Source: Dehalococcoidia bacterium
GTDB taxonomy: Bacteria > Chloroflexota > Dehalococcoidia > SpSt-223
NCBI GenBank assembly: GCA_025054935.1
Contig: JANWZD010000004.1
Location: forward strand, 62,001-126,000
DNA: 64,000 bases
Reading direction: 5' to 3'
Made by a program: the position numbers and the translations under genes. The notes beneath the pieces were generated by a model. The model had not been told where the DNA came from, searched no databases, and was given only the letters and a program-made list of their open reading frames with translations. Each line of letters opens with the position of its first letter. Within the stretch, counting starts at the first letter, position 1. This document shows positions 8,762 through 16,656 of the stretch, piece by piece.

Positions 8762-9108
8762 CGCCTCGCTCGCCGTAAGCGGAGGGCAGGACGCCTTCTC
8801 GTTGGCGTGGCCCCTCGCGCACGCCCTTGGTCTGAGGGAGCGTCAGCAGGGCAGCGGTCTCTTCCCGCGATGGCGGGGCGCTGCCCCACGCTTCCTCATG
8901 GGCGCGCCTCTCGCCCGGCGGGAAGCTGCTCGAGCGGGCGTCTCCCGAACGCGATCGCTGCGCAGCTCGAGCGAACGCCCGAACCCGAGCCGGCAGCCGA
9001 CCCCTAGCCTGCGAGATGGCCGCCGGCAGCAGCGGACCCCGCAGAGCGCGCAGCCGCGCCACTCATTTGCTATAGTCAGCACTGACATATTTGGGGAGGA
9101 CAGCCGCC
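8762..9108. other. GC-rich spacer with promoter at its right end
   Basis: About 350 bases between ruvB and the first flavoprotein. Frames run through it on both strands because stops are rare at this GC content, but none has a ribosome site or family-like sequence. The only feature seen is the TATAGT box at 9071-9076. Confidence 0.5.
9071..9076 (+). promoter_or_regulatory. -10 box for the flavoprotein pair
   Basis: TATAGT, ~32 bases upstream of ATG 9109. It is followed at once by the short inverted repeat GTCAG-CA-CTGAC (9074-9085), which could be an operator at the transcript start. Confidence 0.45.
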
Positions 9109-9570
9109 ATGATGGCTCCACACAAGACGTGGGACAAGGCGCATCTCGACAGAATCCAGGCGATCCTCGATCGAACGGCCAAGAACGCTCGCCCGGAGGC
9201 GGCACGGATCTTCGCGCGTGACGACTGGAGGTTCAACGCCGAGCAGTTTATGGAGTTCTGGCAGAACACCCACTGGTGCACGGTTGCCTCAGTGGGGCCG
9301 AATGGCCAGCCCCACCTGGCGGTTATCCATTCCTACTTTCAGCCGGATGGGCGGCTGACAATGCGGATGTTCACCAACTCCCTGCGCGCGAAGGATTTGC
9401 AGACCAACAACCGGGTTGCTCTCAACAAGAACGCTGACGGCGCGGTAGCGACGGTCTACGGCCGGGCACGCATTGTGCCCGGAAGCGAAGCCGTTCGGCA
9501 GGGGGCGGAGAGCGTTGAGGTCGAGATCGACATCACGAGCATTTATGCCATGAAACCGAAGCGAGACTAG
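9109..9570 (+). CDS. Pyridoxamine 5'-phosphate oxidase-fold flavoprotein, copy 1
   Basis: A protein of 153 residues. The split-barrel FMN-binding fold is recognised by CTVASVGPNGQPHLAVIHSYF, then TMRMFTNSLRAKDLQTNNRVAL and a C-terminal SVEVEIDITSIYAMK strand. ATG 9109 follows GGGGAGGA at good spacing; an in-frame TTG at 9091 lies upstream of that site. Family members reduce or bind F420/FMN-linked substrates, haem or pyridoxal compounds; which one applies here is unknown. The N-terminal ~45 residues (WDKAHLDRIQAILDRTAKN) form a helical extension shared with the next gene. Confidence 0.82.
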   Translation: MMAPHKTWDKAHLDRIQAILDRTAKNARPEAARIFARDDWRFNAEQFMEFWQNTHWCTVASVGPNGQPHLAVIHSYFQPDGRLTMRMFTNSLRAKDLQTNNRVALNKNADGAVATVYGRARIVPGSEAVRQGAESVEVEIDITSIYAMKPKRD

Positions 9571-9580
9571 CGAGGGAGCA

Positions 9581-10045
9581 ATGACTGCGGAGACCATTGC
9601 TCGCGACCCGGCGTTTGTCCAGCGCATTCAGGAATTGCTCGACCGGTCGGCGGCAACGGCCACCCCCGAAGTGGGACGCACGTTTGCCCGTCCGGACTGG
9701 CGGCTTGATGCGCAGACGTTCCTTGACCTCTGGCATCAGCAGCGCGCCTGCACGGTCGCGTCGGTTGGTCCGAAAGGCCAGCCGCATCTAGCGATGGTGC
9801 ATGCCGACTTTCAGCCCGACGGGCGGCTGACGATGCGCATGTTCACCAACTCGGTGCGTGCCAAGGATCTCCGGACGAATAACCGGGTCGCCCTGCAGAA
9901 ACATCTTGACGGCGCGGTAATGACGATCTACGGCCGCGCCCGCCCCGTGCCTGGGACGGAGGCGAGCCGAAACGGGATTGAGAGCATCGAAGTCGAGATC
10001 GAGCCGACGCGGATCTATGCCATGAAACCGCAGGGCGGGCGATAG
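9581..10045 (+). CDS. Pyridoxamine 5'-phosphate oxidase-fold flavoprotein, copy 2
   Basis: A protein of 154 residues, a clear tandem paralogue of the gene 10 bases upstream: same length, same helical N-terminal extension, and nearly the same core (CTVASVGPKGQPHLAMVH, TMRMFTNSVRAKDLRTNNRVAL). ATG 9581 is preceded by GAGGGAG. The two products may form a heterodimer, since these proteins act as dimers with FMN at the interface. Ends facing mdh across a 478-base spacer. Confidence 0.82.
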   Translation: MTAETIARDPAFVQRIQELLDRSAATATPEVGRTFARPDWRLDAQTFLDLWHQQRACTVASVGPKGQPHLAMVHADFQPDGRLTMRMFTNSVRAKDLRTNNRVALQKHLDGAVMTIYGRARPVPGTEASRNGIESIEVEIEPTRIYAMKPQGGR

Positions 10046-10523
10046 CAGCGTCGGCGGCCGTTCCCGCTTGCGCGGCGGAGCGAGAGGTTTCGCCCAACGG
10101 TTGTGCGGCGCCGTCCGGACCAGGGAGCAGACGTTCCGCGGAATGGCGGCCGCCGCGCCTCGGGGGCCGACGTCGAGGGAGTGAGCAGCTAGGTCCTTCC
10201 TCCGCGCGCGGGTCGGCGTCGGCGGCCGACCGCTCCCTGCGCGGCGCCAATCCGAACGGCTGCCCCAGCGCTTCAGCCTGAAGGGCGACTTCGCCCCAGA
10301 CCTCGGAGCCGGGCGTCGCAGCCGCTGTTCGACAGCCACGCGGGGCGTCCCGGTCTGCGGCGAGCGCCGTGTCAGCAGCTGAACGCGGGCGGACCAGACG
10401 GTTGACGCTCGTCTCGATAGCCTCTTCTGCCCTGACCGGCCGGCGCCATGCAAGCGTCCGCGCCCGGTTGCCGCACTGCCGCCTGCCATTCCCTAGCGGC
10501 GAGGCGGGGCAGCGCTGGGGGCG
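10046..10523. other. GC-rich spacer between convergent genes
   Basis: 478 bases between the second flavoprotein and the 3' end of mdh. I see no gene, no tRNA and no U-tailed hairpin. Long chance frames cross it. Confidence 0.5.
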
Positions 10524-11453
10524 CTACACCCCGATCACGTCGACGAGCTCTTTCACCGCGTTGGCCGAACGCTTGAGGGCGGCGTCTTCCTCCGGCGTCA
10601 GGGTCAGCTGGATGATTTCCTCGACGCCGTTTCTGCCGAGCTTGACCGGAACGCCGACGCAGAGGCCGGAGATCCCATACTCGCCCTGCAGCATGACACA
10701 GCACGGCAGGATCTTCTTCTTGTCGAGGACCACCGCGTCGACCATCTCGACCGTTGCCGCTGAGGGCGCGTAGTACGCTGACCCCGTCTTGAGATAGCGG
10801 ACAATCTCCGCTCCGCCGTCCGCTGTCCGCTGCTCGATCTCGCGCAGGCGCGCTGGCGGGATCAGTTCGGTCACGGGAATGCCTGCGACGGTCGTGTAGC
10901 GCGAGAGCGGCACCATGGTGTCGCCGTGGCCGCCAAGCACAGTCGCGTGGACATTTTCGACCGAGACGTTCAGCTCTTGGGCGATGAACGTGCAGAACCG
11001 CGCGGAGTCGAGCACTCCCGCCTGGCCAAAGACCCGATTGCGCGGAAAGCCGCTGCGCTTGAGCGCAAGCTGCGTCATGGCGTCGAGCGGGTTGGAGACC
11101 ACGATGAGGATCGCGTTCGGCGAATACCGCACGACCTGATCGGTGACGCTCGCAACGATGTCGGCGTTGGTGCGGAGGAGGTCGTCGCGGCTCATCCCGG
11201 GCTTGCGCGCAACGCCGGACGTAATGATCACAATGTCGCTATTGGCGGTCGGCGCGTAGTCGTTTGTTCCGATGAGCGCGGTGTGGTAGCCGTAAATCGG
11301 ACCGGATTGCAGGATATCGAGCGCCTTGCCTTGCGGCAGCCCCTCGACGATATCGACAAGGACGACATCGGCGTAGTCACGTTCAGCGAGACGCTGAGCT
11401 GTCGTTCCTCCAACATTGCCGGCGCCCACAACGGTGATCTTGGTCCGTTTCAT
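10524..11453 (-). CDS. mdh: Malate dehydrogenase, LDH-like type
   Basis: A protein of 309 residues, the size of the Chloroflexus enzyme. It oxidises malate to oxaloacetate with NAD+ in the TCA cycle. The NAD fold starts [16 protein letters not shown]; the Asp of VLVDIVEG selects NAD. The substrate loop [12 protein letters not shown] carries the Arg that reads malate rather than lactate, and catalytic His is in [11 protein letters not shown], paired with Asp in GVLDSARF. Its ATG overlaps the MurE-like stop (ATGA), making it the third gene of an operon. A second TCA gene, citrate synthase, lies 20 kb away. Confidence 0.95.
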   Translation of the reverse strand: MKRTKITVVGAGNVGGTTAQRLAERDYADVVLVDIVEGLPQGKALDILQSGPIYGYHTALIGTNDYAPTANSDIVIITSGVARKPGMSRDDLLRTNADIVASVTDQVVRYSPNAILIVVSNPLDAMTQLALKRSGFPRNRVFGQAGVLDSARFCTFIAQELNVSVENVHATVLGGHGDTMVPLSRYTTVAGIPVTELIPPARLREIEQRTADGGAEIVRYLKTGSAYYAPSAATVEMVDAVVLDKKKILPCCVMLQGEYGISGLCVGVPVKLGRNGVEEIIQLTLTPEEDAALKRSANAVKELVDVIGV

Positions 11454-12967
11454 TCTGTCCTCCTGAGCCCATCTGCTGAGTGGGGCGCGTGATAGCCAAG
11501 GTCGCGCAGCAGTTCACGGGCGACGACGACGTCGTCGAAGGGGATGCGACGCCCGTTCCATTCAAGCACCGTTTCGTGGCCGCGGCCTGCCACAAGCACG
11601 GTATCGTGCGGCGCTGCCTGCGCAAAAGCGCGGCGCATCGCTTCGCGCCGGTCGAGGCAGCGCATCACAGCCGGCTGGCGGCCGCTTTGCGCGATCCCCG
11701 CTTCGATCGCGTCCGCGATCTGAGCGGGGTCTTCGGAATAGGGGTCATCCATGGTGACGATGATGACATCGGCAAAGGCTGCGGCGATCTCTCCCATTCG
11801 CGGACGGTTGGCAGGGTCGCGCTCGCCGGCGTGACCGAACACCGCGATCAGCCGGCCGGGGGTCAGCGGGCGGAGCGTCGCGAGCACCGCCCCGAGCGCG
11901 AGCGGCGTGTGAGCAAAGTCGACCACAACCCGAAACGGCTGCCCCGCGTCGACCACTTCCAGCCGGCCTTTGATCGGCGGCATGGCTTCGGCGGCGCGAG
12001 CGACCGCCTCAAGCGGGATGCCTTCGGCGAGGGCGACGGCGGCCGCTGCCAGCCAGTTCTGAACGTTGAACTGCCCGATCAGCCGGGTGCGGATGGGAAT
12101 GCGGCCGAACGGCGAGACGAGCTGGAAGGTGGTGCCTGCGGCGCTTGTCGCGATTGCTTCGGCGCGGACATCGCCCTGCGCAAGCCCGAACCGCAGCTGG
12201 CGGGCGTGAGCGGGGACGGTCAAGCGATCGCTCAACGGGTTCTCGGCGTTGCGGACGGCGATCCCGCCCTCCTCGAGCAGCGCGAAGAGGCGCGCTTTGG
12301 CGGCAATATAGGCCTCCAAGGTGCCGTGATAGTTCAGATGCTCGGCGTCGAGGACTGTGCAGAGTGCCGAGGAGAAGCGAACGCCGTCCAGCCGGCGCTG
12401 GTCGAGGGCGTGCGAACTCGCTTCGATCACGGCGCGCCGGCAGCCGGCGTCGACCATTTCGGCGAGAAGGGCTTGGATCGTCACGGCATCGGGGGTGGTC
12501 AGAGCGGTCGCATTGACGCGGTCGTCGCCAGCAACGATCCGGATCGTCGTCACGAGCCCGCTCCGTTCACCGGCCGCCTCGTAGATAGCCCAGAGCAGGT
12601 GGCTGGTGGTGGTCTTGCCGTCGGTCCCCGTGACGCCGCTGACGCGCAGCTGTCGCGCGGGGTGGCCGTAGAAGGCGGCGGCGATCTGGGCAAGCGCCTC
12701 GCGGGCGTTTGGGACGACGATCGCGGGAACAGCGGGCGGCTCCGGAAGCGCTTGGACGACGACCGCGACGGCACCAGCAGCGATCGCCTGCGGGATGAAA
12801 CGCGCGCCGTCTGTGGTCGTCCCGGGCACGGCAACGAACAGGTCGCCTGGCCGAACGAGGCGGCTGTCAAACTGGATGCCGGTGACGAGCGGGTCGCCGC
12901 CGGTCAGCCGCGCGCCGGGGACGGCGGCAGCTAAGCGCGCGAGCCGTGCCGAACGCGGTGCAGTCAC
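11450..12967 (-). CDS. murE: MurE-like UDP-MurNAc-tripeptide ligase
   Basis: A protein of 505 residues with all three Mur ligase domains: a MurE-type N domain ([16 protein letters not shown]), the ATPase ([15 protein letters not shown], with Asp where most have Asn), and a C domain with [16 protein letters not shown]. Mur ligases add the third amino acid of the peptidoglycan stem. The amino-acid signature usually reading DNPR (meso-DAP) or DNPA/DDPR types is here DDPYSEDP, so the substrate is uncertain; Chloroflexus uses ornithine, which would fit a non-DAP pocket. LNYHG replaces the common LDYHG. It overlaps both neighbours by ATGA, far from any division cluster in this window, so a specialised role cannot be excluded. 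Confidence 0.85.
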   Translation of the reverse strand: MTAPRSARLARLAAAVPGARLTGGDPLVTGIQFDSRLVRPGDLFVAVPGTTTDGARFIPQAIAAGAVAVVVQALPEPPAVPAIVVPNAREALAQIAAAFYGHPARQLRVSGVTGTDGKTTTSHLLWAIYEAAGERSGLVTTIRIVAGDDRVNATALTTPDAVTIQALLAEMVDAGCRRAVIEASSHALDQRRLDGVRFSSALCTVLDAEHLNYHGTLEAYIAAKARLFALLEEGGIAVRNAENPLSDRLTVPAHARQLRFGLAQGDVRAEAIATSAAGTTFQLVSPFGRIPIRTRLIGQFNVQNWLAAAAVALAEGIPLEAVARAAEAMPPIKGRLEVVDAGQPFRVVVDFAHTPLALGAVLATLRPLTPGRLIAVFGHAGERDPANRPRMGEIAAAFADVIIVTMDDPYSEDPAQIADAIEAGIAQSGRQPAVMRCLDRREAMRRAFAQAAPHDTVLVAGRGHETVLEWNGRRIPFDDVVVARELLRDLGYHAPHSADGLRRTE

Positions 12968-14055
12968 GCCGGCGCGCCCCAGGCGCGCATCGATCGCGGA
13001 GCGAGTGCCTCGCCGAGCGCGAAGAGGGCGGTGACAAGCAGAGGATACCGCGTGGACCAGCAGGCGGCGTGACCATCGCGTTCATGCAGCCCCAAGCGCT
13101 CCTGGGCATAGCGCCAGAGACCGGCGGCGGCCTCTTCGTCGCCCGCCTCGCGCGCCGCCACGAAGGCGAAGGCGCTATTGAGAGCTTCGTCGGCAATCTC
13201 TAGGAGCGCATTCGGCCAGCGCGCCGGCACGCGCGCCAGTGCGCCGCGCCACACCAGTTCGCGTCGGAAGCGAGGGTAGAGGGAGTCGAACAGCTCCGGG
13301 TCGACGGGAGAAAGAAACGCCATGCTCCAGGCATCCATTACCCGGACGTTCAGCGGGATGACGAAGTCGCGCTCCGTCAAGTAGGCGACCTGAAAGATCC
13401 CGCCGCGGCGGCGCACCATCCGCTGACGCACCCACCGGTTCCACGCCGTTACCAGCGGCCGGTGGTCGGTGCCATGCGCGGCATCATAGAGCAGCAGGGC
13501 AAGCGCTGCGTGCGTGTTGCAGGCGACGTAAACATTGCCCGGCTCGCAGGTCACGCCGTGGCAGCGGTTGGCGGCCATTTGGCGCGCAATAGCCGCGACA
13601 ACGCCGTCGTGCGTGTACTCGTGCCGGCTTGCTGCCGCGTCGTCGAGGAGGAAGGGTCGGTCGAACCGGCGGTCGCCCGTCAGCCGTTCATAGATGCCGA
13701 TCAACTGAGCAAGGTGGCCGCTATATTGGATGTTATGCGGGAAGATCGGGTCGAGCGCCGCACCTCGGGCGAGCCAGTAGCGCCACACCTCCGGCTGGAG
13801 AAATCGATCGATGAGGGCTCCGAGCGCTGCTCCTACTTCGGCGGCAGGGGCTCCGAGTCGCTCGGCGAGTGCGGCAAGCGCGTAGCCGTGAAACGCGATC
13901 TGAAAGCGGAGCCCGAAGTTGCCCGCCTCGAAGCGCGGCTGCCGGTAGGCAGACCAGTCGTTGAGCGGCCGCTGCGCGGCGGTGAGCAGATAGCGGAACA
14001 GCGCCTCGGCGTACCCCGCATCGGCGGACCGCCGGGCGAGGGGCAGCGTGGCCAA
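12964..14055 (-). CDS. Linalool dehydratase/isomerase (LinD)-like (alpha/alpha)6-barrel protein
   Basis: A protein of 363 residues from TTG 14055 (GGAGGAA just upstream; the -10 TATACT at 14086-14091 lies inside the longer frame from 14154 and rules it out). It matches the Castellaniella LinD family in order: LNDW (Asp33), RFQIAFHGYALAALA, NIQYSGHL (His114), TGDRRF, AANRCHGVTCEPGNVYVACN (Cys170 and Cys179, nine apart as in LinD Cys171/Cys180), YDAAHGTDHR and YPRFRREL. LinD hydrates myrcene and isomerises geraniol/linalool; the conserved Asp, His and two Cys suggest an active dehydratase or isomerase, but the substrate is unknown. There is no signal peptide, unlike the periplasmic LinD. First gene of the operon; overlaps murE by ATGA. 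Confidence 0.8.
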   Translation of the reverse strand: MATLPLARRSADAGYAEALFRYLLTAAQRPLNDWSAYRQPRFEAGNFGLRFQIAFHGYALAALAERLGAPAAEVGAALGALIDRFLQPEVWRYWLARGAALDPIFPHNIQYSGHLAQLIGIYERLTGDRRFDRPFLLDDAAASRHEYTHDGVVAAIARQMAANRCHGVTCEPGNVYVACNTHAALALLLYDAAHGTDHRPLVTAWNRWVRQRMVRRRGGIFQVAYLTERDFVIPLNVRVMDAWSMAFLSPVDPELFDSLYPRFRRELVWRGALARVPARWPNALLEIADEALNSAFAFVAAREAGDEEAAAGLWRYAQERLGLHERDGHAACWSTRYPLLVTALFALGEALAPRSMRAWGAPA

Positions 14056-14085
14056 GCTGTTCCTCCGTTCCGTCGATCGGCAGGA

Positions 14086-14091
14086 AGTATA
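14086..14091 (-). promoter_or_regulatory. -10 box of the LinD-like/murE/mdh operon
   Basis: TATACT on the minus strand, with transcription expected near 14079 and ribosome site GGAGGAA just before TTG 14055. No clear -35. Confidence 0.5.
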
Positions 14092-14165
14092 GCCGACCCC
14101 GCCCAGCAGGCTGCGCGCGCGCTGCTGGCAAAGCAGTCCGAGCATGGCGACCAAGCGCGCAGCGC

Positions 14166-14213
14166 CGATCGCTTGCCCGCCCTCGCTCGCTGCGAAGGGG
14201 GGGCAAGCGATCG
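14166..14213. repeat. Inverted repeat, 13-bp perfect stem
   Basis: Arms CGATCGCTTGCCC (14166-14178) and GGGCAAGCGATCG (14201-14213) are exact complements around a 22-base loop. It lies ~75 bases upstream of the LinD-like operon promoter. There is no U-tract, so it is not a plain terminator; it could be a protein-binding dyad or a structured RNA. Confidence 0.6.
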
Positions 14214-14753
14214 CGAGGGCGTCAGGAAGCGGGACGCGCCCTGTCCGCCGCTTGCTTCAGTCGGCGTTCTGCGCGCCGGTGCCGATGAGATCGCGCGTTC
14301 TGCGGCAGACAGCCGTACCAGCGCGAGCGACCCGGGTGGCGGCGTTGCCGACCCGACTGGCGCAGTGCCGACCAGGGAGCGGCCGACCGCTGCCGCCCGC
14401 TTAGCCGGCGACCCCCTGCTCCGAGAGGGCATCCGACGGGGCGTGCCGGCGCGCTGCGCAGCAGCGGGCGCTCGCCTGACGAGCACGGCCGGCAGCGGTC
14501 GGCTCGCTCCCCTCTCGGCGCGGACGGCAGCGGCGCGCTTCTCCTGCTCCGGCACGCGGCTGCTCGCCGCTTATGCGTACTTGCGCCCAGCCGCTCCCCT
14601 CACTCTATTGATCCGACCGCGCTTCGCCTCTTTCGAGGGACGGCGCCTGACAGCGGCTGAGCAGTCGGGGGAGGCCGCTCTCTCCGCCAAGGCGTGGCGT
14701 CGGGGCGCACGCGCTGGCCGTTCGAGGCGGCGGCACCGGACGGCGGGCAGCGC

Positions 14754-15380
14754 ATGATCTGGCTTCCCCGGCCGCTGGTGCGGCTGGCGTTTGAGCTGCT
14801 CTACGGTCCGCTGGCGCCGTGCTACGACTGGGTGAGCCGAACGTTCTTTCTCGGGCAGTGGGCCCACTGGCAGCAGGCCGCCCTCGCCTTCGTTGAGGGG
14901 CGGGTCCTCGAGATCGGCTCGGGCACCGGGGCGCTCCAGCTCGTTGCGGTTGAGCAGGGGCGCGACTGGGTCGCTGTCGAGCGCTCGGCCCAGATGATCC
15001 GGCAAGCCCGCCGCCGCTTTCGGCGCGCAGGGGTGGCGGCAGGTCTCGTTCGGGGAGAGGCAGCGGCGCTCCCGATCCAGACGGCGCGCGTCGACGGCGT
15101 CGTGAGCACTTTCCCCACCGAGTACATTTTCGCTGAGGCAGTGCATCAGGAGATTGCGCGCGTGCTCCGGCCGGGAGGGGTGGCCGTCGTTGTGCTTGCT
15201 GGCGCGCTCCGGCCGACGGGACCGCTCGGCGCAGTGCTTGACCAGCTGCATCATCTTGTGGTGGGCGATGCGCCCGCGCTCGAGGGGTTTCCTAGGTCCA
15301 CTGGACTGACGTGGACAGCTCGGTGGATCCCAAGTCCGCAAGGCAAGGCGCTTGTGCTCATCGGCAAGCGGATGCCCTGA
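14754..15380 (+). CDS. SAM-dependent class I methyltransferase
   Basis: A protein of 208 residues from ATG 14754. Motif I is VLEIGSGTGALQL, the motif II acidic residue is in VAVERSAQMI, and the post-I region includes LPIQTARVDGVVSTFPTEYI and the LRPGGVAVVVLAG strand typical of the Methyltransf_11 group. The N-terminal VRLAFELLYGPLAPCYDWVSRTFFLGQW resembles ubiquinone/menaquinone-type or lipid methyltransferases. The substrate is not identifiable. A GTG at 14694 would add 20 residues of spacer-like sequence. Followed 83 bases later by the HD-GYP gene. Confidence 0.83.
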   Translation: MIWLPRPLVRLAFELLYGPLAPCYDWVSRTFFLGQWAHWQQAALAFVEGRVLEIGSGTGALQLVAVEQGRDWVAVERSAQMIRQARRRFRRAGVAAGLVRGEAAALPIQTARVDGVVSTFPTEYIFAEAVHQEIARVLRPGGVAVVVLAGALRPTGPLGAVLDQLHHLVVGDAPALEGFPRSTGLTWTARWIPSPQGKALVLIGKRMP

Positions 15381-15421
15381 CCTCTTCAGAGGCGCTTCGT
15401 TCGGGCCGAAAAGGGAAGTGC

Positions 15422-15439
15422 GGACGCGCGCACGCGTCC
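15422..15439. repeat. Short inverted repeat before the HD-GYP gene
   Basis: GGACGCG (15422-15428) and CGCGTCC (15433-15439) with a 4-base loop. It lies between the methyltransferase stop and the HD-GYP start, with no U-run. It could be a weak terminator or an RNA element in the HD-GYP leader. Confidence 0.35.
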
Positions 15440-15462
15440 ACACCCGTGCTCGAAAGGCCGCC

Positions 15463-16656
15463 ATGCGCCGCATTCCCGTCTCAATGCTGCGTCCAGGCGA
15501 TCGGCTGGGGCAGGCGCTTCGCAATGATCGCGGCGACATCTTGGTCCAACCGGGAGTTCCCCTCACGCCGGAGATGATCACCTCAATCCGGCGGCGAGGG
15601 TTTTACGCCGTCTATGTCCGCGACGGCATCGCCGATGACGTCATTCCGGAGGACGTGATCTCCGACCGGGTGCGGGCAGTGACGGTCCGCCATATCAGCG
15701 AGCTGTTTTCTCTCTCGGCCCAAGAGAAGAGCAACAGCCGCTCACGAACATCGGGGATCGAACTGGCGCGGGCGCGCAAGACTCAGCGACTGCTTGAGGC
15801 GGTACGCCAAGACGTCGATCTCATCTTGAATGAAGTGCTCGACCACGACATCTTGACCGGCATTACGGCACTGAAAAGTTACGACGACTACACCTTCCAC
15901 CATTCGGTCGATGTTGCCGTGATCGCAATCCTGCTCGGCCGGTCGCTGCGTCTTCGTCCGGATGAGCTGCGCCAGCTCGCGCTTGGGGCGCTGCTGCATG
16001 ACATCGGCAAGATGTTCATCCCCGCGGAGATCTTGAACAAGCCGGGCCCGCTGACGAGCGAGGAAATGCGCACTATGCAGCAACATACCGAGCTCGGCTT
16101 CCGCTACCTTGCGGAGGGAAGCATCGGCGACTACGTCGCTAACCATGTCGCCTTCCAGCATCATGAGCGTCAGGATGGCGGCGGCTACCCGCGGGGATTG
16201 CACGGTGCCAATCGGCTGCGGCGTGACGAGCATGACCGCTTCGACCGCACGCGGATCCATCCGCTTGCCGAGATTGCGGCGGTCGCCGACGTCTACTCGG
16301 CTTTGTCTTCTGACCGCCCCTACCGGCCAGCGATGACGCCCGAAGCGATCCGGGCGACGATCCGCCAGATGGCGGGGCGTCATCTCAATGAGGAAGTTGT
16401 CACCTCATTCTTCGCCACGGTCCCACTCTTCCCGGTCGGTGCGCCGGTGCGCATTACCGGCGGCCGATATGATGGCTACACCGGCGTGGTCGTCGAAAAT
16501 CGTCCGGGGCGGCTCGACCGTCCGGTGGTTCGGCTGACGCTTGACCCGCGCGGCCAGCTGCTGGAGCCGGAAGAGTTCGCCACGCACACCGACCCCGACT
16601 GCATGCTTACGACCCCGCCGCCGGCGCCGGCCCCGCCGCTCGCGGCCGCAGGATGA
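15463..16656 (+). CDS. HD-GYP domain protein, probable cyclic-di-GMP phosphodiesterase
   Basis: A protein of 397 residues from ATG 15463 (AAAGG upstream). The N-terminal part ([21 protein letters not shown] is shortened here to its core [12 protein letters not shown]) is the DUF3391-like entry domain. The HD-GYP domain covers ~125-320: HHSVDVA (~145), LLHDIGK (~178), [17 protein letters not shown] (~227-240) and [13 protein letters not shown]. The GYP loop is intact, so c-di-GMP hydrolysis is expected. The C-terminal tail has a KOW-like strand pair ([14 protein letters not shown]) and ends in a Pro/Ala-rich stretch. The last 50 bases overlap the convergent glgX gene. Confidence 0.9.
   Translation: MRRIPVSMLRPGDRLGQALRNDRGDILVQPGVPLTPEMITSIRRRGFYAVYVRDGIADDVIPEDVISDRVRAVTVRHISELFSLSAQEKSNSRSRTSGIELARARKTQRLLEAVRQDVDLILNEVLDHDILTGITALKSYDDYTFHHSVDVAVIAILLGRSLRLRPDELRQLALGALLHDIGKMFIPAEILNKPGPLTSEEMRTMQQHTELGFRYLAEGSIGDYVANHVAFQHHERQDGGGYPRGLHGANRLRRDEHDRFDRTRIHPLAEIAAVADVYSALSSDRPYRPAMTPEAIRATIRQMAGRHLNEEVVTSFFATVPLFPVGAPVRITGGRYDGYTGVVVENRPGRLDRPVVRLTLDPRGQLLEPEEFATHTDPDCMLTTPPPAPAPPLAAAG

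Larger units (their letters stand above)
14056..14753. other. Spacer between divergent units: promoter, hairpin, otherwise nothing seen
   Basis: About 700 GC-rich bases. It holds the minus-strand promoter at 14086-14091 and a 13-bp-stem inverted repeat at 14166-14213. From 14220 to 14750 I see no gene, although long frames cross it on both strands. Confidence 0.5.

Noticed and set aside
11480-12934. 484-codon plus-strand frame opposite murE
   Set aside because: Antisense shadow; no recognisable domain and no ribosome site.
13462-14757. Plus-strand frame of over 400 codons opposite the LinD-like gene
   Set aside because: It is a complement of a gene with family-level conservation, is rich in Arg/Ala/Gly, and continues into the spacer without a start signal.
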